A DNA stretch of 64,000 nt from Bacteroidota bacterium (GCA_016183765.1 JACPEA010000016.1:1-64000), one strand, 5' to 3'. Counted from the stretch's first letter, positions 50,036 to 59,888 are shown. Notes: a model not told the origin generated them from the sequence alone. Program-made: numbers and translations.

Positions 50036-50229
50036 TACTGTCCTAAAAAGAGTAAGTCTTCATAATCTTTATATAGTTTTGAAAGTTCTAGTTTGTCAGC
50101 AGGAAGATCCAGCCTGATCATATCTTCCGCGATCATCAGCAACCTATCTCCATCTGTACTAAGGGCACAATAGGGATCTTCGAGCAAAGGATTGTTGGTG
50201 ACAAGAGTAAAGAGTTGAAAGGTCATCAT
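50032..50229 (-). CDS. Small hypothetical protein, possibly clipped by the IS
   Basis: 65 residues ('MMTFQLFTLVTNNPLLEDPYCALSTDGDRLLMIAEDMIRLDLPADKLELSKLYKDYEDLLFLGQY'). The composition is protein-like, and its stop codon falls at or inside the right end of the IS, overlapping OrfB by 4 bp. It could be a short intact gene or the N-terminal part of one interrupted by the IS. No family recognised. The 200 bp upstream (50230-50430) has no gene. Confidence 0.5.
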   Translation of the reverse strand: MMTFQLFTLVTNNPLLEDPYCALSTDGDRLLMIAEDMIRLDLPADKLELSKLYKDYEDLLFLGQY

Positions 50230-50430
50230 TTCAATCTATATTGTTTTGAAGAATAATTTAGTGTTTAAATAACGACTTGATCGGAATGTAAAATAGGTTC
50301 TTTTAAAAATGAAAGGGGTAATCAGTATGTTCTTACTAAATTTAGAGGATTTCTTAGAACCAAGTTTGTATTCCTTTATAAGAGATCTTATTTGTAAGAA
50401 CTAAGAGTTGATCTAATATTTTGGGTTTAT

Positions 50431-51180
50431 CTACGATTGATCAAAGAGTTCCTGCTTAACATGTTCTTTTTTTAACCTGGATATAGGAATAATAGTCACT
50501 TTATCGATCAGATGCAATTCATATATAGAGTCAATTGAAATGATACTTTTCACGTATCTTTTGTTTACGAGATGTGACTGGTGGCACCTTATAAAATTGT
50601 AAACTTTAAGAAGTTTGGAAAATTCAAATAATCCTTTCGATGCAATTAGTTTTTCCCCTGTCACCAGGTAAATATGGGTATAGTTGTTTGCAGCTTCACA
50701 GCGGATGATGTCTGTGGGGGAAATGAAACGGATCTCTTTTAGTAATGGTACTGCAATTCGGTGTTCTTTTGGAGGTTGATTGACAATAGACAGCAGGTTC
50801 TTAATCTGCTCTTTCGTTTGCTTGTTATCTTTTCTAATGACAGCTTTTTGTATAGCCAATCTCAGATCATCAAACTTTATAGGTTTGAGCAAGTAATCCA
50901 GGGCAGAGCATTTGATGGCCTGGATCCCGTACTGATCATAGGCAGTTGTGAAGATGACTTCAAAATCGTAGCCGCCAAGGGAGGAGAGTAGCTCGAATGC
51001 GGTGGTTTCATGTAGCTGGATATCCAAAAGAAGCAATTCAGGGTTAACTGTTGAAATTAGTTTGATTGCCTCTTTTGCATTCGTAGCTTCGCCTACCAAA
51101 TTTATTTGAGGCAGGTTTGTGAGTAACCCTTTAATATGAGTGATGCTTCTTTTTTCGTCCTCAATAATAACTGTTTTCAT
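50431..51180 (-). CDS. LytTR-type response regulator
   Basis: 249 residues. Receiver domain with phospho-acceptor D53 ('PELLLLDIQLHE'), acidic pocket E7/D8 ('IIEDEKRS') and K ('DYLLKPIKFDDL'). The C-terminal LytTR DNA-binding domain contains 'DIIRCEAANNYTHIYL', 'FIRCHQSHLVNKRYVKSI' and 'IIPISRLKKEHVKQEL'. It is phosphorylated by the upstream kinase, whose gene overlaps by 20 bp. Targets are unknown; it lies next to the lipoprotein/AraC/Sus locus. Confidence 0.93.
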   Translation of the reverse strand: MKTVIIEDEKRSITHIKGLLTNLPQINLVGEATNAKEAIKLISTVNPELLLLDIQLHETTAFELLSSLGGYDFEVIFTTAYDQYGIQAIKCSALDYLLKPIKFDDLRLAIQKAVIRKDNKQTKEQIKNLLSIVNQPPKEHRIAVPLLKEIRFISPTDIIRCEAANNYTHIYLVTGEKLIASKGLFEFSKLLKVYNFIRCHQSHLVNKRYVKSIISIDSIYELHLIDKVTIIPISRLKKEHVKQELFDQS

Positions 51181-52750
51181 AGGCTGTTATCCAGTTTTCA
51201 AAATAATAGGTGGCAATGGTACTATTGGGCAGATGCTTCAGATTGAACCAAATATTATCTGTTTTATGTAGTTCCCGCAAATATTCGATCCGATCCCTTG
51301 TTAATTGTAGGCCATATCCGAGGCGCTTATTTTGTTCCTGCACACTTGTGCTATTTTGAACACCGCCATTGTCTTCGATTGTGATAACTAGGTCATTATC
51401 TCGTTTCTGAATAGCAATCACCAATTGGCCGTCTTTTCCCTTGGCTGAGATCCCATGTTTGATTGCATTTTCCACTACCGGCTGCAGAAACATGGGTGGA
51501 AATTCCAACTGGTCCAGGTCAAGCTCAGGATCGATCTCCATTTTCCATCTAAACTCAAAGCGAAGTTGTTCTACCCTTAGGTACTTTTCCAGCGTGTCCA
51601 GGTCCTCTGAAAGGGGAATCATCGGTTCACGGCTGTTCCTAAGTGTATCACGCATGATATCTGAAAAGGAAGAGAGGTACTCATTTGCTCTCTCGTTCTC
51701 CTGGTTGGTTACCAGGCCTTCGATTGAGCTGAGTGCGTTGAAAACAAAATGTGGATTTAGCTGTGTTTGGACCGAACTGAGCTGTTCTTCGATCTGTTTC
51801 CTTTTTCTTAAGTCCCTGCGTTGGCGGTACTGCTGGATTTTATATGGAACAGCGAAGAGAAAACCTATCCCAATCAGACCCAAAGTGGATCTGGTCAGCG
51901 TGGATTGGTACCAATAGGCTTGGGTTTTCAATAGATAGGTATTTACGCGCTCCATATCCTGATAACGTATGTCTAAATGATAGTTGTTATTTGATTGCAG
52001 GGAATCTAAAGAAAGCAGGTGGCCCGTTAATCTCCATTCTGGTTTCGTTTGGTCATCAGAAGAATAGAGCCTAAACAGGATGCATGAGTCTTTGTTCCAA
52101 TTGTTTTTCCGGATGAGCAGATCCAGCTTCTTGCCGGGGGACAATACCAATGATCGGCCTTTCAAGCTGTCAAACCCCATCCACTGTTTTTTGGTGTCGT
52201 TTGCGGTGAGTGATTTAATCCTGCTATCAATGGGGTCTGCTGCTTGTTTCTGGCGGTATCCGGCAATTACGGGGATTAATTCGGGACGATAAAAAACAGA
52301 TTGGTGGATTATTTGCAGAGTTTTTTTATTTCGGAATAAAAGCATAGCAGAATCGCCCTGGCCCAGGTCAATATCTGCTAGTAGATTTCCAAAGGGGAAA
52401 ATCACCTGATTTGCTTCAACGACTATAACTGGTTTCCATTGTATAACCGGCTGGTCAGGATAGGCGCAGCTATATTCAATTTCAGGGTATTCTTCAACTG
52501 GCAGGGGGATACCCAGCTGAAACGTATGATTACTGGGAATGCCCACTTTCCTCGGGGCTAATGCAATTTGTATTTTTCCACTTAACGTATTCGTACATCC
52601 GCCAGCTGATAACCTGTGGCTAAAGACAGCAGTTTTGACGATAAAGGGTACTTTGGTAATGTAGGTAATTGTGGATAATTCCAGAGACTGACCCGTGGCA
52701 ACAGATACCACAATCAGCAGGCAGCCTGTATAAAGAATTGGGTTTCTCAA
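51161..52750 (-). CDS. LytS-like sensor histidine kinase
   Basis: 529 residues. A signal peptide-like start ('LYTGCLLIVVSVATGQ') and a ~260-residue extracytoplasmic sensor are followed by one TM at about 285-305 ('STLGLIGIGFLFAVPY'). Then a coiled linker and His_kinase domain with phospho-H334 ('LNPHFVFNALSSIEGL') and an HATPase domain ('MFLQPVVENAIKHGIS', 'ITIEDNGG', 'GYGLQLTRDRIEYL'). The intact N box and G box indicate an active kinase. It pairs with the overlapping LytTR regulator. The ligand of the sensor is not known. Confidence 0.92.
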   Translation of the reverse strand: MRNPILYTGCLLIVVSVATGQSLELSTITYITKVPFIVKTAVFSHRLSAGGCTNTLSGKIQIALAPRKVGIPSNHTFQLGIPLPVEEYPEIEYSCAYPDQPVIQWKPVIVVEANQVIFPFGNLLADIDLGQGDSAMLLFRNKKTLQIIHQSVFYRPELIPVIAGYRQKQAADPIDSRIKSLTANDTKKQWMGFDSLKGRSLVLSPGKKLDLLIRKNNWNKDSCILFRLYSSDDQTKPEWRLTGHLLSLDSLQSNNNYHLDIRYQDMERVNTYLLKTQAYWYQSTLTRSTLGLIGIGFLFAVPYKIQQYRQRRDLRKRKQIEEQLSSVQTQLNPHFVFNALSSIEGLVTNQENERANEYLSSFSDIMRDTLRNSREPMIPLSEDLDTLEKYLRVEQLRFEFRWKMEIDPELDLDQLEFPPMFLQPVVENAIKHGISAKGKDGQLVIAIQKRDNDLVITIEDNGGVQNSTSVQEQNKRLGYGLQLTRDRIEYLRELHKTDNIWFNLKHLPNSTIATYYFENWITAYENSYY

Positions 52751-52905
52751 ATCAGTTATTGGTCATTCAATATACAAAATTCAAATGGGAAAAACCAGAT
52801 ACCGCCGTAATTAAGCCGATACACATTGGTTTCCGACCGTTACACATCAGGGTCTCAATGGGCAGATCCTATCAGACAGTTTTGGATTATTAAAACCAAA
52901 CTGCC

Positions 52906-53349
52906 ATGAAAACTTTTTGTCTGTTTCTCTGCTTATCCGTTCTGGCTGTCTCATGTAAAAAGGAGGATCCATCCATGCACCCCATTTCAGCCAGTCACGA
53001 ATTCTTCAAGAGCCAGGCTGACATGTCCGGCCAAATACAATCGTTTATTGCAAAGCGTTTCCCCAATGAAATACTCAAGGAGATCAGCCATGTTTCCTAC
53101 ATTGACTCCAGGGATAAAAGTTATGCACTTGTGTTTTTTCAATCAAATAAGCGCTCAGGTAACTTATTGTTAGAAAAAAAATATCAGAACGGTGTCCTAT
53201 ATGCGGCTTCCGGTACCAGTTGCGAAGGTGTCGGATGTAATTGCGAGGTAATCACCACCATTAGTAATGCCGGTGATGTGACGGTCAAATGTTCCTGTAG
53301 CTCCTGCACGATGTTGGTCACCGAAACGGCTGCTCCATCAACTAATTGA
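52906..53349 (+). CDS. Cysteine-rich lipoprotein
   Basis: 147 residues. Lipobox 'LSVLAVSC' with the acylated Cys at about residue 17, then 'KKED', a start typical of outer-membrane lipoproteins. The C-terminal third has a dense cysteine pattern ('CEGVGCNCEV...KCSCSSCTM'), eight Cys in about 45 residues, suited to disulfides or metal binding. It starts the plus-strand unit and the AraC gene begins 3 bp after its stop. The context with MauE-like and TlpA proteins suggests a thiol-redox theme. Confidence 0.8.
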   Translation: MKTFCLFLCLSVLAVSCKKEDPSMHPISASHEFFKSQADMSGQIQSFIAKRFPNEILKEISHVSYIDSRDKSYALVFFQSNKRSGNLLLEKKYQNGVLYAASGTSCEGVGCNCEVITTISNAGDVTVKCSCSSCTMLVTETAAPSTN

Positions 53350-53352
53350 AGT

Positions 53353-54333
53353 ATGAAGGGCGTATTTGTTGATGGGCAATTCAAACCTTTCCGACAGATC
53401 CCGGCATTGCCTGATGGATATCCTGGCCCGATTATCCGGGCTAGCACGCTCTTTTTTGTCAAAGGTAATTTCGGACGCATTACCTGTCAGCGGCTTGTTT
53501 CTGGTCCCTATGAGATCTGGCATAGCGTCTATGAGGCCGCGCAGGATTGCCGGGTACGCTTTCATCATAAGCGGGCCTTTCTAGGAGTGCATGCGGTACT
53601 AGAGGGGGAAACCTACTATGATATCAATGGTTTTCAGACGGTTCGCTTCCGGGAGCAGGAATGTAATTTCTATTTCTTACCTCTGCTGGATGGTACTGTA
53701 CAGCTTGAAAAAAGAAAACGATATCAGAGCCTGAACATGTGTTTACGGGCGGCACAGGTAAAGCCCTATCTCGCACATTTTGATACCGGAAAGCGGTTTA
53801 CGAAGAAACTGTTTCTGAAGGAACCTGTAGTACTCCATCAAGATCCCCTGCTTATGGGCTTTGCTTTGAAAGGGATAATTCAGGAGATATTGACTTTTAC
53901 TGCCGCCATTGATCAACAGGATCTTTTCTTAAAAATCAAGATCCATGAATTCCTGTTTTATCTTTTTGGGGCTAGTATTCCCTTTGATCCCATCCGTCCC
54001 GAGATCAAGGATCGCTTATTGGAAGTTAAGAAGATCATCGACCAACAGTTTACCCAGCATTTTACCATCCGGCAGTTGGCCAGAAAGTCCGGAATGAATA
54101 CCACCAGTTTTAAGACCGCCTTCAAAAAGGCATTTGACATGGCTCCTTTTGAATACTTGGTGGAAATCCGAATGCAGCATGCCGTGACCCTGCTGCAAAA
54201 ACGTGATCTATCCATCCAACGAGTGGCGGATGCGGCGGGCTATAAAAGCTTTGGCAGTTTTATCAAAGCTTTCAAAAGAAGGTTTGGTGTCACGCCCGGA
54301 CAGATCAAAAAAACATTTCCGAACGAACCATAG
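53353..54333 (+). CDS. AraC-family transcriptional regulator
   Basis: 326 residues. The N-terminal ~215 residues are an effector-binding cupin-like domain ('LYGDGQ'-like start absent; beta-strand rich, 'QSLNMCLRAAQVKPYL'). The C-terminal double HTH has 'FTIRQLARKSGMNTTSFKTAFKKAFDMAPFEYLVEIRMQHAV' and 'LSIQRVADAAGYKSFGSFIKAFKRRFGVTPGQIKK', both AraC helices intact. It follows the lipoprotein gene by 3 bp. It likely regulates the convergent Sus/TlpA locus or its own unit. Confidence 0.92.
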   Translation: MKGVFVDGQFKPFRQIPALPDGYPGPIIRASTLFFVKGNFGRITCQRLVSGPYEIWHSVYEAAQDCRVRFHHKRAFLGVHAVLEGETYYDINGFQTVRFREQECNFYFLPLLDGTVQLEKRKRYQSLNMCLRAAQVKPYLAHFDTGKRFTKKLFLKEPVVLHQDPLLMGFALKGIIQEILTFTAAIDQQDLFLKIKIHEFLFYLFGASIPFDPIRPEIKDRLLEVKKIIDQQFTQHFTIRQLARKSGMNTTSFKTAFKKAFDMAPFEYLVEIRMQHAVTLLQKRDLSIQRVADAAGYKSFGSFIKAFKRRFGVTPGQIKKTFPNEP

Positions 54334-54401
54334 GCCTTTCCAGTCAAACTATACCGGCCCAGGTTTGCTTTTCATATTTGTGCCAGCGTAAATCTGATTA
54401 A

Positions 54402-54839
54402 GTGATGCGGCATAAATATTTAGTCGAAATCCTATCCAGCCTGTTGATTCTATTGTTCGTTTATACAGCGGTCAATAAAATTGTCGGGTACTCCTCTTTT
54501 CAAACTGTACTAGCCCAATCACCGCTGATTGGTTCATTTGCTGCTGTAATTGCGTGGTTTTTGCCCCTGGTGGAACTTGGTACAGCCAGCCTGTTACTTT
54601 TTGGAACTACACGCAAAGCTGGTTTTTATGCTGCAGCCAGTTTGCTACTTGTATTTACCGGGTATATCACATATATGCTATTATTTTCCCCTCATCTGCC
54701 TTGCTCCTGTGGCGGAGTCCTTAAGTTTTTAAGCTGGCAGACTCATTTACTATTTAATGTGTTCTGGATACTACTGGCCATGCTGGGTCTTAGGCTGATG
54801 GGAGGGATGCAACCGGCTAAATATCAAAACAGGGAGTAA
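54402..54839 (+). CDS. MauE/DoxX-type membrane protein
   Basis: 145 residues with four hydrophobic segments (about 10-30, 48-68, 75-95, 115-135) and the MauE-like 'HLPCSCGGVLKFLSWQTHL' motif with a CSC pair facing the membrane edge. MauE-type proteins are implicated in disulfide formation or electron transfer for exported enzymes. It starts ~70 bp after the AraC gene. Its partner TlpA-like protein is encoded on the opposite strand downstream. Confidence 0.85.
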   Translation: MMRHKYLVEILSSLLILLFVYTAVNKIVGYSSFQTVLAQSPLIGSFAAVIAWFLPLVELGTASLLLFGTTRKAGFYAAASLLLVFTGYITYMLLFSPHLPCSCGGVLKFLSWQTHLLFNVFWILLAMLGLRLMGGMQPAKYQNRE

Positions 54840-54946
54840 GCTGAAAACCTATAAAAGAGTAAGCAAATATTTTCCATCATTTGTTGCTACAGGAGCAGCC
54901 GCCAAAACTGGTATTTTATTTATTTATTTATTTTAAAACCAATTGT

Positions 54947-55282
54947 ATGAAAAAGTATTTTTTTGGCCTAATGGCTGTTGTATTTGCATTGGGTGCAAGT
55001 GCCTTTACGCAGGTGTCCATGGAAATAGCGAAACCTGCTGTTTCATCGACAGAGTACGCCTATTTCTACCTGACTACCAATAATACAGGAGATGAAAACG
55101 ACGCATCGAAATGGGACTATATCACCAGCCAGAATCCCGGGGATATAGGATGCGAGGGCGAAAATGTGCTTTGCACCATCTATGCGCCAATCGCCAATCC
55201 AATGGATACCCATCCTGATTTTACAGGGATCTCAGATGTGCGGGCTTCCACTTTGGTGTTCAGCAAGGTTTACAAACCTTAA
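54947..55282 (+). CDS. DUF6520 family secreted protein
   Basis: 111 residues from the ATG at 54947 (the frame is open further upstream, but that would bury the signal peptide). Signal peptide 'YFFGLMAVVFALGASAFTQ', then 'EYAYFYLTTN' and 'CEGENVLCTIYAP' with two Cys, the DUF6520 signature. Unknown function; commonly encoded beside MauE-like proteins in Bacteroidota, as here. Its end is followed by the bidirectional terminator at 55300-55327. Confidence 0.8.
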   Translation: MKKYFFGLMAVVFALGASAFTQVSMEIAKPAVSSTEYAYFYLTTNNTGDENDASKWDYITSQNPGDIGCEGENVLCTIYAPIANPMDTHPDFTGISDVRASTLVFSKVYKP

Positions 55283-55299
55283 CCCTATGTATATTTAAC

Positions 55300-55327
55300 A
55301 AAAGGGCTGCCATCCGGCAGCCCTTTT
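55300..55327. terminator. Bidirectional terminator
   Basis: Perfect 12-bp arms AAAAGGGCTGCC (55300-55311) and GGCAGCCCTTTT (55316-55327), loop ATCC. The T-run on each strand makes it act for both the DUF6520 and the convergent SusD gene. Confidence 0.85.
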
Positions 55328-55336
55328 GCATGAAAT

Positions 55337-56683
55337 TCACCTTGGATTTTGCACTATTCCTGTCTTAGCAATAACGGTTGCCGGAAGTGGAAGTGCGAAC
55401 CGGTTGTCACCTGGGGGAAGAGAGAATATTTGTCCATTTAATTTTCTGGTAATGGTTATGGCCGAACCCTTGGCATTCTGCCTTTTGATATCCGGCCATC
55501 TTAGGTGGCGCATCAATAGTTCTTTTCGCCTTTCAGTTAATACCAATTCCAAGCAATCTGCCGCATTTGCCGCTGTTAACGGAATAAATGTGCCTGTTTT
55601 CCATCTTTTTCTAAGCAGGGTATTGAGGTCTGAAAGTGCCGCACCGGCGTTGCCGGAGCGTGCAAAACTCTCCGCCCTGGTCAGGTAAAGTTCATCTGTG
55701 GACAGGCCACAGAATAGGGTGGTGCTTCCATCGTAACTACCCACAAAACTAAATGAGCCATCTCCATTGTTCCTAAAGAACAATGATTTTCTAAGATCAT
55801 TGGAGGAATAGGAATTGTAAAGGGTTGAATCTATCCTGTTCCTGATAGCAGACATCGCTGATGCAGTAAAGTGCATGATGACTTCTGCATTAAACCGGGG
55901 GAAGGGTGTCGTAGCAGGCGATATGGTATTATAGTCCAAAAGGTTGCTGTTTAGCTGCAAGGCGGAGTCCGCATATTTACGTGCATTGGTATAATCCTGT
56001 ACATAGAGATAGGTACGTGCGAGTAAAGCATAGGTTGCAGATTTTGATGGTCGCATTACATGGGTAGGTGTAGCAGGTAATAAAGGGATGGCGTTCTTTA
56101 GGTCTGTAATTGCCTGGTCGTAACCAGCCTGTATACTTGCCCTCGTACTGGCGATGTTGAAATCTGAAGATAAACGGATGGGTATGCCCGGCTCTGAACC
56201 GGCCGTAGTGCTATCATACGCTTTTGCCCATAGGGAAAGGGTGGATAGAAAACATTTTCCCCGGAAAAAAAGCGCTGATCCTTTCACATTGTCCCAGACC
56301 GTTTTATTCTGGTTTGTTCTCTCAACGGTGGATAAAGATTCCAATACGATATTGGCATAGTACACAGGGTCGTAGGAGTATGACCAGTCATTGGGATAGG
56401 CATCGAATATGATTTCTTCACCCCAGGTATAGATGTTTTTATAGCGTTGTTGTGTCAATGCGTTGAAATCAGCATCTGTCAGGTAATAATTGTCACTGCT
56501 GCCTTCCCCGGCCCAGGGACAATTTTTATTCATCCGGTCGTTGTTGTCCAGTAATGCCTGCAGGTCTGCTACAGATGAGGGAATCACCAAACTTTTGTCT
56601 GGTTTGGCATCAAGGTATTTTTTACAGGAGATCTGCACTGCCAATAGGCAGCAGATAAAAATCAGGGCGATGGTATGTCTCAT
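55337..56683 (-). CDS. SusD/RagB-like nutrient-binding outer-membrane lipoprotein
   Basis: 448 residues from the ATG at 56683 (an upstream start in the same frame would precede the lipobox). Lipoprotein signal 'LIFICCLLAVQISCKKYLDAKP', then TPR-rich SusD fold with 'RGKCFLSTLSLWAKAYDSTTAGSEPGIPIRLSS' and the C-terminal 'LVLTERRKELLMRHLRWPDIKRQNA' typical of the family. It binds an unidentified glycan, peptide or other ligand with the SusC barrel. It lies 16 bp after the SusC gene. Confidence 0.92.
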   Translation of the reverse strand: MRHTIALIFICCLLAVQISCKKYLDAKPDKSLVIPSSVADLQALLDNNDRMNKNCPWAGEGSSDNYYLTDADFNALTQQRYKNIYTWGEEIIFDAYPNDWSYSYDPVYYANIVLESLSTVERTNQNKTVWDNVKGSALFFRGKCFLSTLSLWAKAYDSTTAGSEPGIPIRLSSDFNIASTRASIQAGYDQAITDLKNAIPLLPATPTHVMRPSKSATYALLARTYLYVQDYTNARKYADSALQLNSNLLDYNTISPATTPFPRFNAEVIMHFTASAMSAIRNRIDSTLYNSYSSNDLRKSLFFRNNGDGSFSFVGSYDGSTTLFCGLSTDELYLTRAESFARSGNAGAALSDLNTLLRKRWKTGTFIPLTAANAADCLELVLTERRKELLMRHLRWPDIKRQNAKGSAITITRKLNGQIFSLPPGDNRFALPLPATVIAKTGIVQNPR

Positions 56684-56699
56684 AATACTCTTTTTTTGT

Positions 56700-59600
56700 T
56701 TAGAAATTAACCCGGATTCCGAGTGCATATGATTTTGAAGGAGGTAAGCCACTTGTATAGTCTGGATCAATTGCTTTTTTATTGCTTTTCCAGATAATAC
56801 CCATGTTATTGGCATTGAAGTACACTTGCAATTTTTGGAAGGCGGAGCGGGAACCTTTGGGCTGTAACTCATAACTGATATTGATAAACTGCAAACGGAT
56901 ATGATCTCCTTTTTCGACCAGGACATAGGAACTGTTGTAAAAATTATCCCTTGCACTGGTAGTGGGGTAAATCAGGGATGGAACCTGGGTTCTGGCTTCA
57001 TCACCGGGTAATTGCCAGCGTTCGGCAAAATCACTGTGACCACTGGATGCGCTAAAGAGACTGGAATAGTTGATCGATGATCTTCTGAAATAGTACCCAA
57101 GTTTGTACACCATGTTGATGTTTACTGACCAGTTTTTATAGACAAAACTGTTTAGGAAGTTTCCCCAATATACAGGAACAGCAGAGCCACGATAAACCAG
57201 ATCACTGATCAAAACGGAGGGGCCTGTGAGTGCTGTATAGTTCTTGCTTACCAGCCCATTGACAATACCTTGTGGATCACCCGACGCAGGATCAAGACCC
57301 GCCCATTGATAACTGAGTATGGAATACACCGGTTTGCCTTCGAGCGGAGAGATCGATTCTCCGCTACTCAGGTAGGCGCTTCCCTGAGTCGCAGTCTGGT
57401 TGAATCTGGTAACTTTGCTGGCTGCGAAATTGAATACCAGTGTTGGCGTCCATTTTAGTTGACCGCTAAAGGGTCGGGCATGTAATTGTATATCGAAACC
57501 ATGTCCTTCCATATTGGCAATGTTTTCGGTGAGATAATTGGTTCCCAGCCCGGTAGTATAATCGACCGGTGCATTGCCAAAAAGATCCACTCCTTTTTTT
57601 GAATAGAATTCAACGCTGCCTGAAAAAAGCGATGCTTTGGTGGCAAAGTCAATACCTGCATTGAAGAGGTATACTTTTTCCCAGCGCAAGGAGGGATTGG
57701 GAAACTGTGTCACATTCGCATAAGGAAGATTCGTGTATTGGGCACCGATGGGCGTATAGCCGATGGTGGTAACCGCCGATCTGTTATTATCTACATTTCC
57801 ACTGCTTCCGTAAGTAAGTCGCAATTTCAGCATCGGTAACCAGGGTACACTGTAAAAAGGTTCTTTGGAGACCGACCAGGAAAGGCCGGTAGACCAAAGA
57901 GGTACTCCTTTCTCGTTGGCCTGTACGCCAAAGAGGTTAGAAGCGTCCTTACGGGCACTGGCGGAAAACATATATCTGGAACGGAAGGTATAGGCACCAT
58001 TGAAAAGCAAGGAAGTAAAGCGATTGCGTTTGCCTGAGAAAGCATTACCTGAGGGTATGGCCTGGTTGGCTCCTGTGATAAAAGTTGGGTAGGTATTTAC
58101 CAGGTCCACTGCACCTACCGTCGCAAATTCATCGTTGTAGCCATAAACCCGGCTAGAATTACCGGTGGAAATGATTTCCCTGATTTCTCCTCCGGCCAGC
58201 AGGGAGATATCGTGTTTGCCCCAGTTTTTTTGGTAATTGATCTGCCCTCTGGCATTCTGGGTTTCCATGATGGCTTTTGTATTGTTGAAAATACCACCAA
58301 GTGGAACTATGTATTTTACTACACCAGTCGATCTATTGATTTGTGAAAAGCGGTTAATCAGATCCCTTGCTGAAAAACTGTTGATGTCCTGCAATGTTTC
58401 CGTCAGTCTTACCTGCCGCTGGTACTGATAATTTGCTGAAAAAGAGAGCCCTTTTCCCAGGTTGTATTGCAGTCCGGCGTTAGCCAGTATATCCTGGGTA
58501 TTGGTGGATGATACCGCCCTTCGATACTCATCCAAGGGATAATACTTCCAGTCAAGCAGTTTGCCATTTCCAGCGGTATCAATGTAGGGCTCTCTGTACA
58601 CATTCAGTGCAAGTGGATTACCAGCAGCATCTGCCAACTGTGCATAGGGATAGAGCTGTTGCCCATTGAAACTTCCCTGGCCATAGCCGGATCTGCCACT
58701 GCCCGAGCGGCTTTGGGTATAATACAGAGAAGTGGTCAGCTGTAAGGCATCGGACAGTTTAAAACTATTGTCCGCATATAGGTTCACCCGGTTATAAGTA
58801 GCTTTTAATTCATTGGTGTTTCTGTTCATAGCTCCTGATACATGGTAGGTAACAACTGGAGAACCCCCTTGCAGGGACAGGGAATATTGTGTGTTCACCA
58901 GGTTACTATAGAGGTATTTTGAAAAATCATTTCGAACATCCAGATTACGTAGTGCATTGATCCGGCTGTCTGCTTCGGCGGGGGATAATTGCCCGTTAGT
59001 TTTTTTGAGCAGGAGTTCCACCACTGGAGTCAAGGCAGGTCTCGAGATGTTATTGATCTGGCTTGTATAGAATCCTTTACTATATAACATCTGTTCCACA
59101 TCGATAAAATCGGAGGAGGCAATGGGCTTGAAATAGGACAGATCCGGCTTATCTGCAACGGTCAATACTGAATTAAAGTTTACCTGGAGTGAGCGGTTGC
59201 GTTTTCCTTTTTTGAGTGTTATTACAATCACCCCATTTCCTGCCCTTGTTCCCCAAATAGAAGCTGCTGCCGCATCTTTAAGCACCGAAATGTTTTCTAC
59301 ATCATCGGGATTGATGTTATTGAGATCGCCTTCGTAAGGGAAATGATTGACAATTACCAGTGGCTGCTGGTTTCCGTAAATCGTACTGAGTCCCCTTATG
59401 GTAATGGCTGGGCGATTGCTATTACGATCAAATAGTATGCCGTTGGTGAGCCCCTCCAAACGGGATAAGGTGGTTGTGCCAACTTGCAGGTTCAATGTTT
59501 TGTTATCAAGCAAGGTATAGGACCCGGTAGCTCTCTCACGTGAAATTTTCTGATACCCAGTATTAACTGTGATTTCTTCCAGTTGATTGACAGAAAAACG

Positions 59601-59882
59601 CAGGAAAATGATTATAGGTGCCTTTACGTCTACCGGTACAGTTCGCCCCTCATAGTTAAGATAGGATACTTTGATACTGTCCCGGATATTGGCAACTTTT
59701 ACAGTAAAACTTCCATCGGATTTGGTGGTGGTTTTGTTATGGGTACTGATCACTTCAATGATGGCACCTTCCAGCGGCTGCCGGGTAGAATCCATGATTC
59801 TGCCAGTAATAATGGTTTGGGTAGACTGCGCTTGTGCCAGGAAGGGCAAGAACAGCAGCAGATTATAGAGAAATATCTTCAT
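56700..59882 (-). CDS. SusC/RagA-family TonB-linked outer-membrane transporter
   Basis: 1060 residues. Signal peptide ('MKIFLYNLLLFLPFLAQAQ'), carboxypeptidase-regulatory-like domain ('ITGRIMDSTRQPLEGAIIEVI'), plug domain ('PAITIRGLSTIYGNQQPLVIVN', 'DVENISVLKDAAAASIWGTRAGNGVIVITLKKG') and a ~700-residue TonB-dependent barrel ending 'PPSKSYALGIRVNF'. The expected TonB box region is near residues 100-110 ('EEITVNTGYQ'). Together with SusD it forms the uptake pair. The TlpA-like gene lies 6 bp upstream on the same strand, so the three form one operon. Confidence 0.93.
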   Translation of the reverse strand: MKIFLYNLLLFLPFLAQAQSTQTIITGRIMDSTRQPLEGAIIEVISTHNKTTTKSDGSFTVKVANIRDSIKVSYLNYEGRTVPVDVKAPIIIFLRFSVNQLEEITVNTGYQKISRERATGSYTLLDNKTLNLQVGTTTLSRLEGLTNGILFDRNSNRPAITIRGLSTIYGNQQPLVIVNHFPYEGDLNNINPDDVENISVLKDAAAASIWGTRAGNGVIVITLKKGKRNRSLQVNFNSVLTVADKPDLSYFKPIASSDFIDVEQMLYSKGFYTSQINNISRPALTPVVELLLKKTNGQLSPAEADSRINALRNLDVRNDFSKYLYSNLVNTQYSLSLQGGSPVVTYHVSGAMNRNTNELKATYNRVNLYADNSFKLSDALQLTTSLYYTQSRSGSGRSGYGQGSFNGQQLYPYAQLADAAGNPLALNVYREPYIDTAGNGKLLDWKYYPLDEYRRAVSSTNTQDILANAGLQYNLGKGLSFSANYQYQRQVRLTETLQDINSFSARDLINRFSQINRSTGVVKYIVPLGGIFNNTKAIMETQNARGQINYQKNWGKHDISLLAGGEIREIISTGNSSRVYGYNDEFATVGAVDLVNTYPTFITGANQAIPSGNAFSGKRNRFTSLLFNGAYTFRSRYMFSASARKDASNLFGVQANEKGVPLWSTGLSWSVSKEPFYSVPWLPMLKLRLTYGSSGNVDNNRSAVTTIGYTPIGAQYTNLPYANVTQFPNPSLRWEKVYLFNAGIDFATKASLFSGSVEFYSKKGVDLFGNAPVDYTTGLGTNYLTENIANMEGHGFDIQLHARPFSGQLKWTPTLVFNFAASKVTRFNQTATQGSAYLSSGESISPLEGKPVYSILSYQWAGLDPASGDPQGIVNGLVSKNYTALTGPSVLISDLVYRGSAVPVYWGNFLNSFVYKNWSVNINMVYKLGYYFRRSSINYSSLFSASSGHSDFAERWQLPGDEARTQVPSLIYPTTSARDNFYNSSYVLVEKGDHIRLQFINISYELQPKGSRSAFQKLQVYFNANNMGIIWKSNKKAIDPDYTSGLPPSKSYALGIRVNF

Positions 59883-59888
59883 ATTGTT

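Larger units (their letters stand above)
48851..50062 (+). mobile_element. IS3-family insertion sequence (ends approximate)
   Basis: Two overlapping-frame transposase genes (48894-49169 and 49190-50035) joined by a programmed -1 frameshift. The proposed ends are an imperfect pair, TGAAG... at 48851 and ...CTTCA at about 50062, with only about half of the following bases matching, so both ends are uncertain. No target-site duplication was confirmed. Confidence 0.55.
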
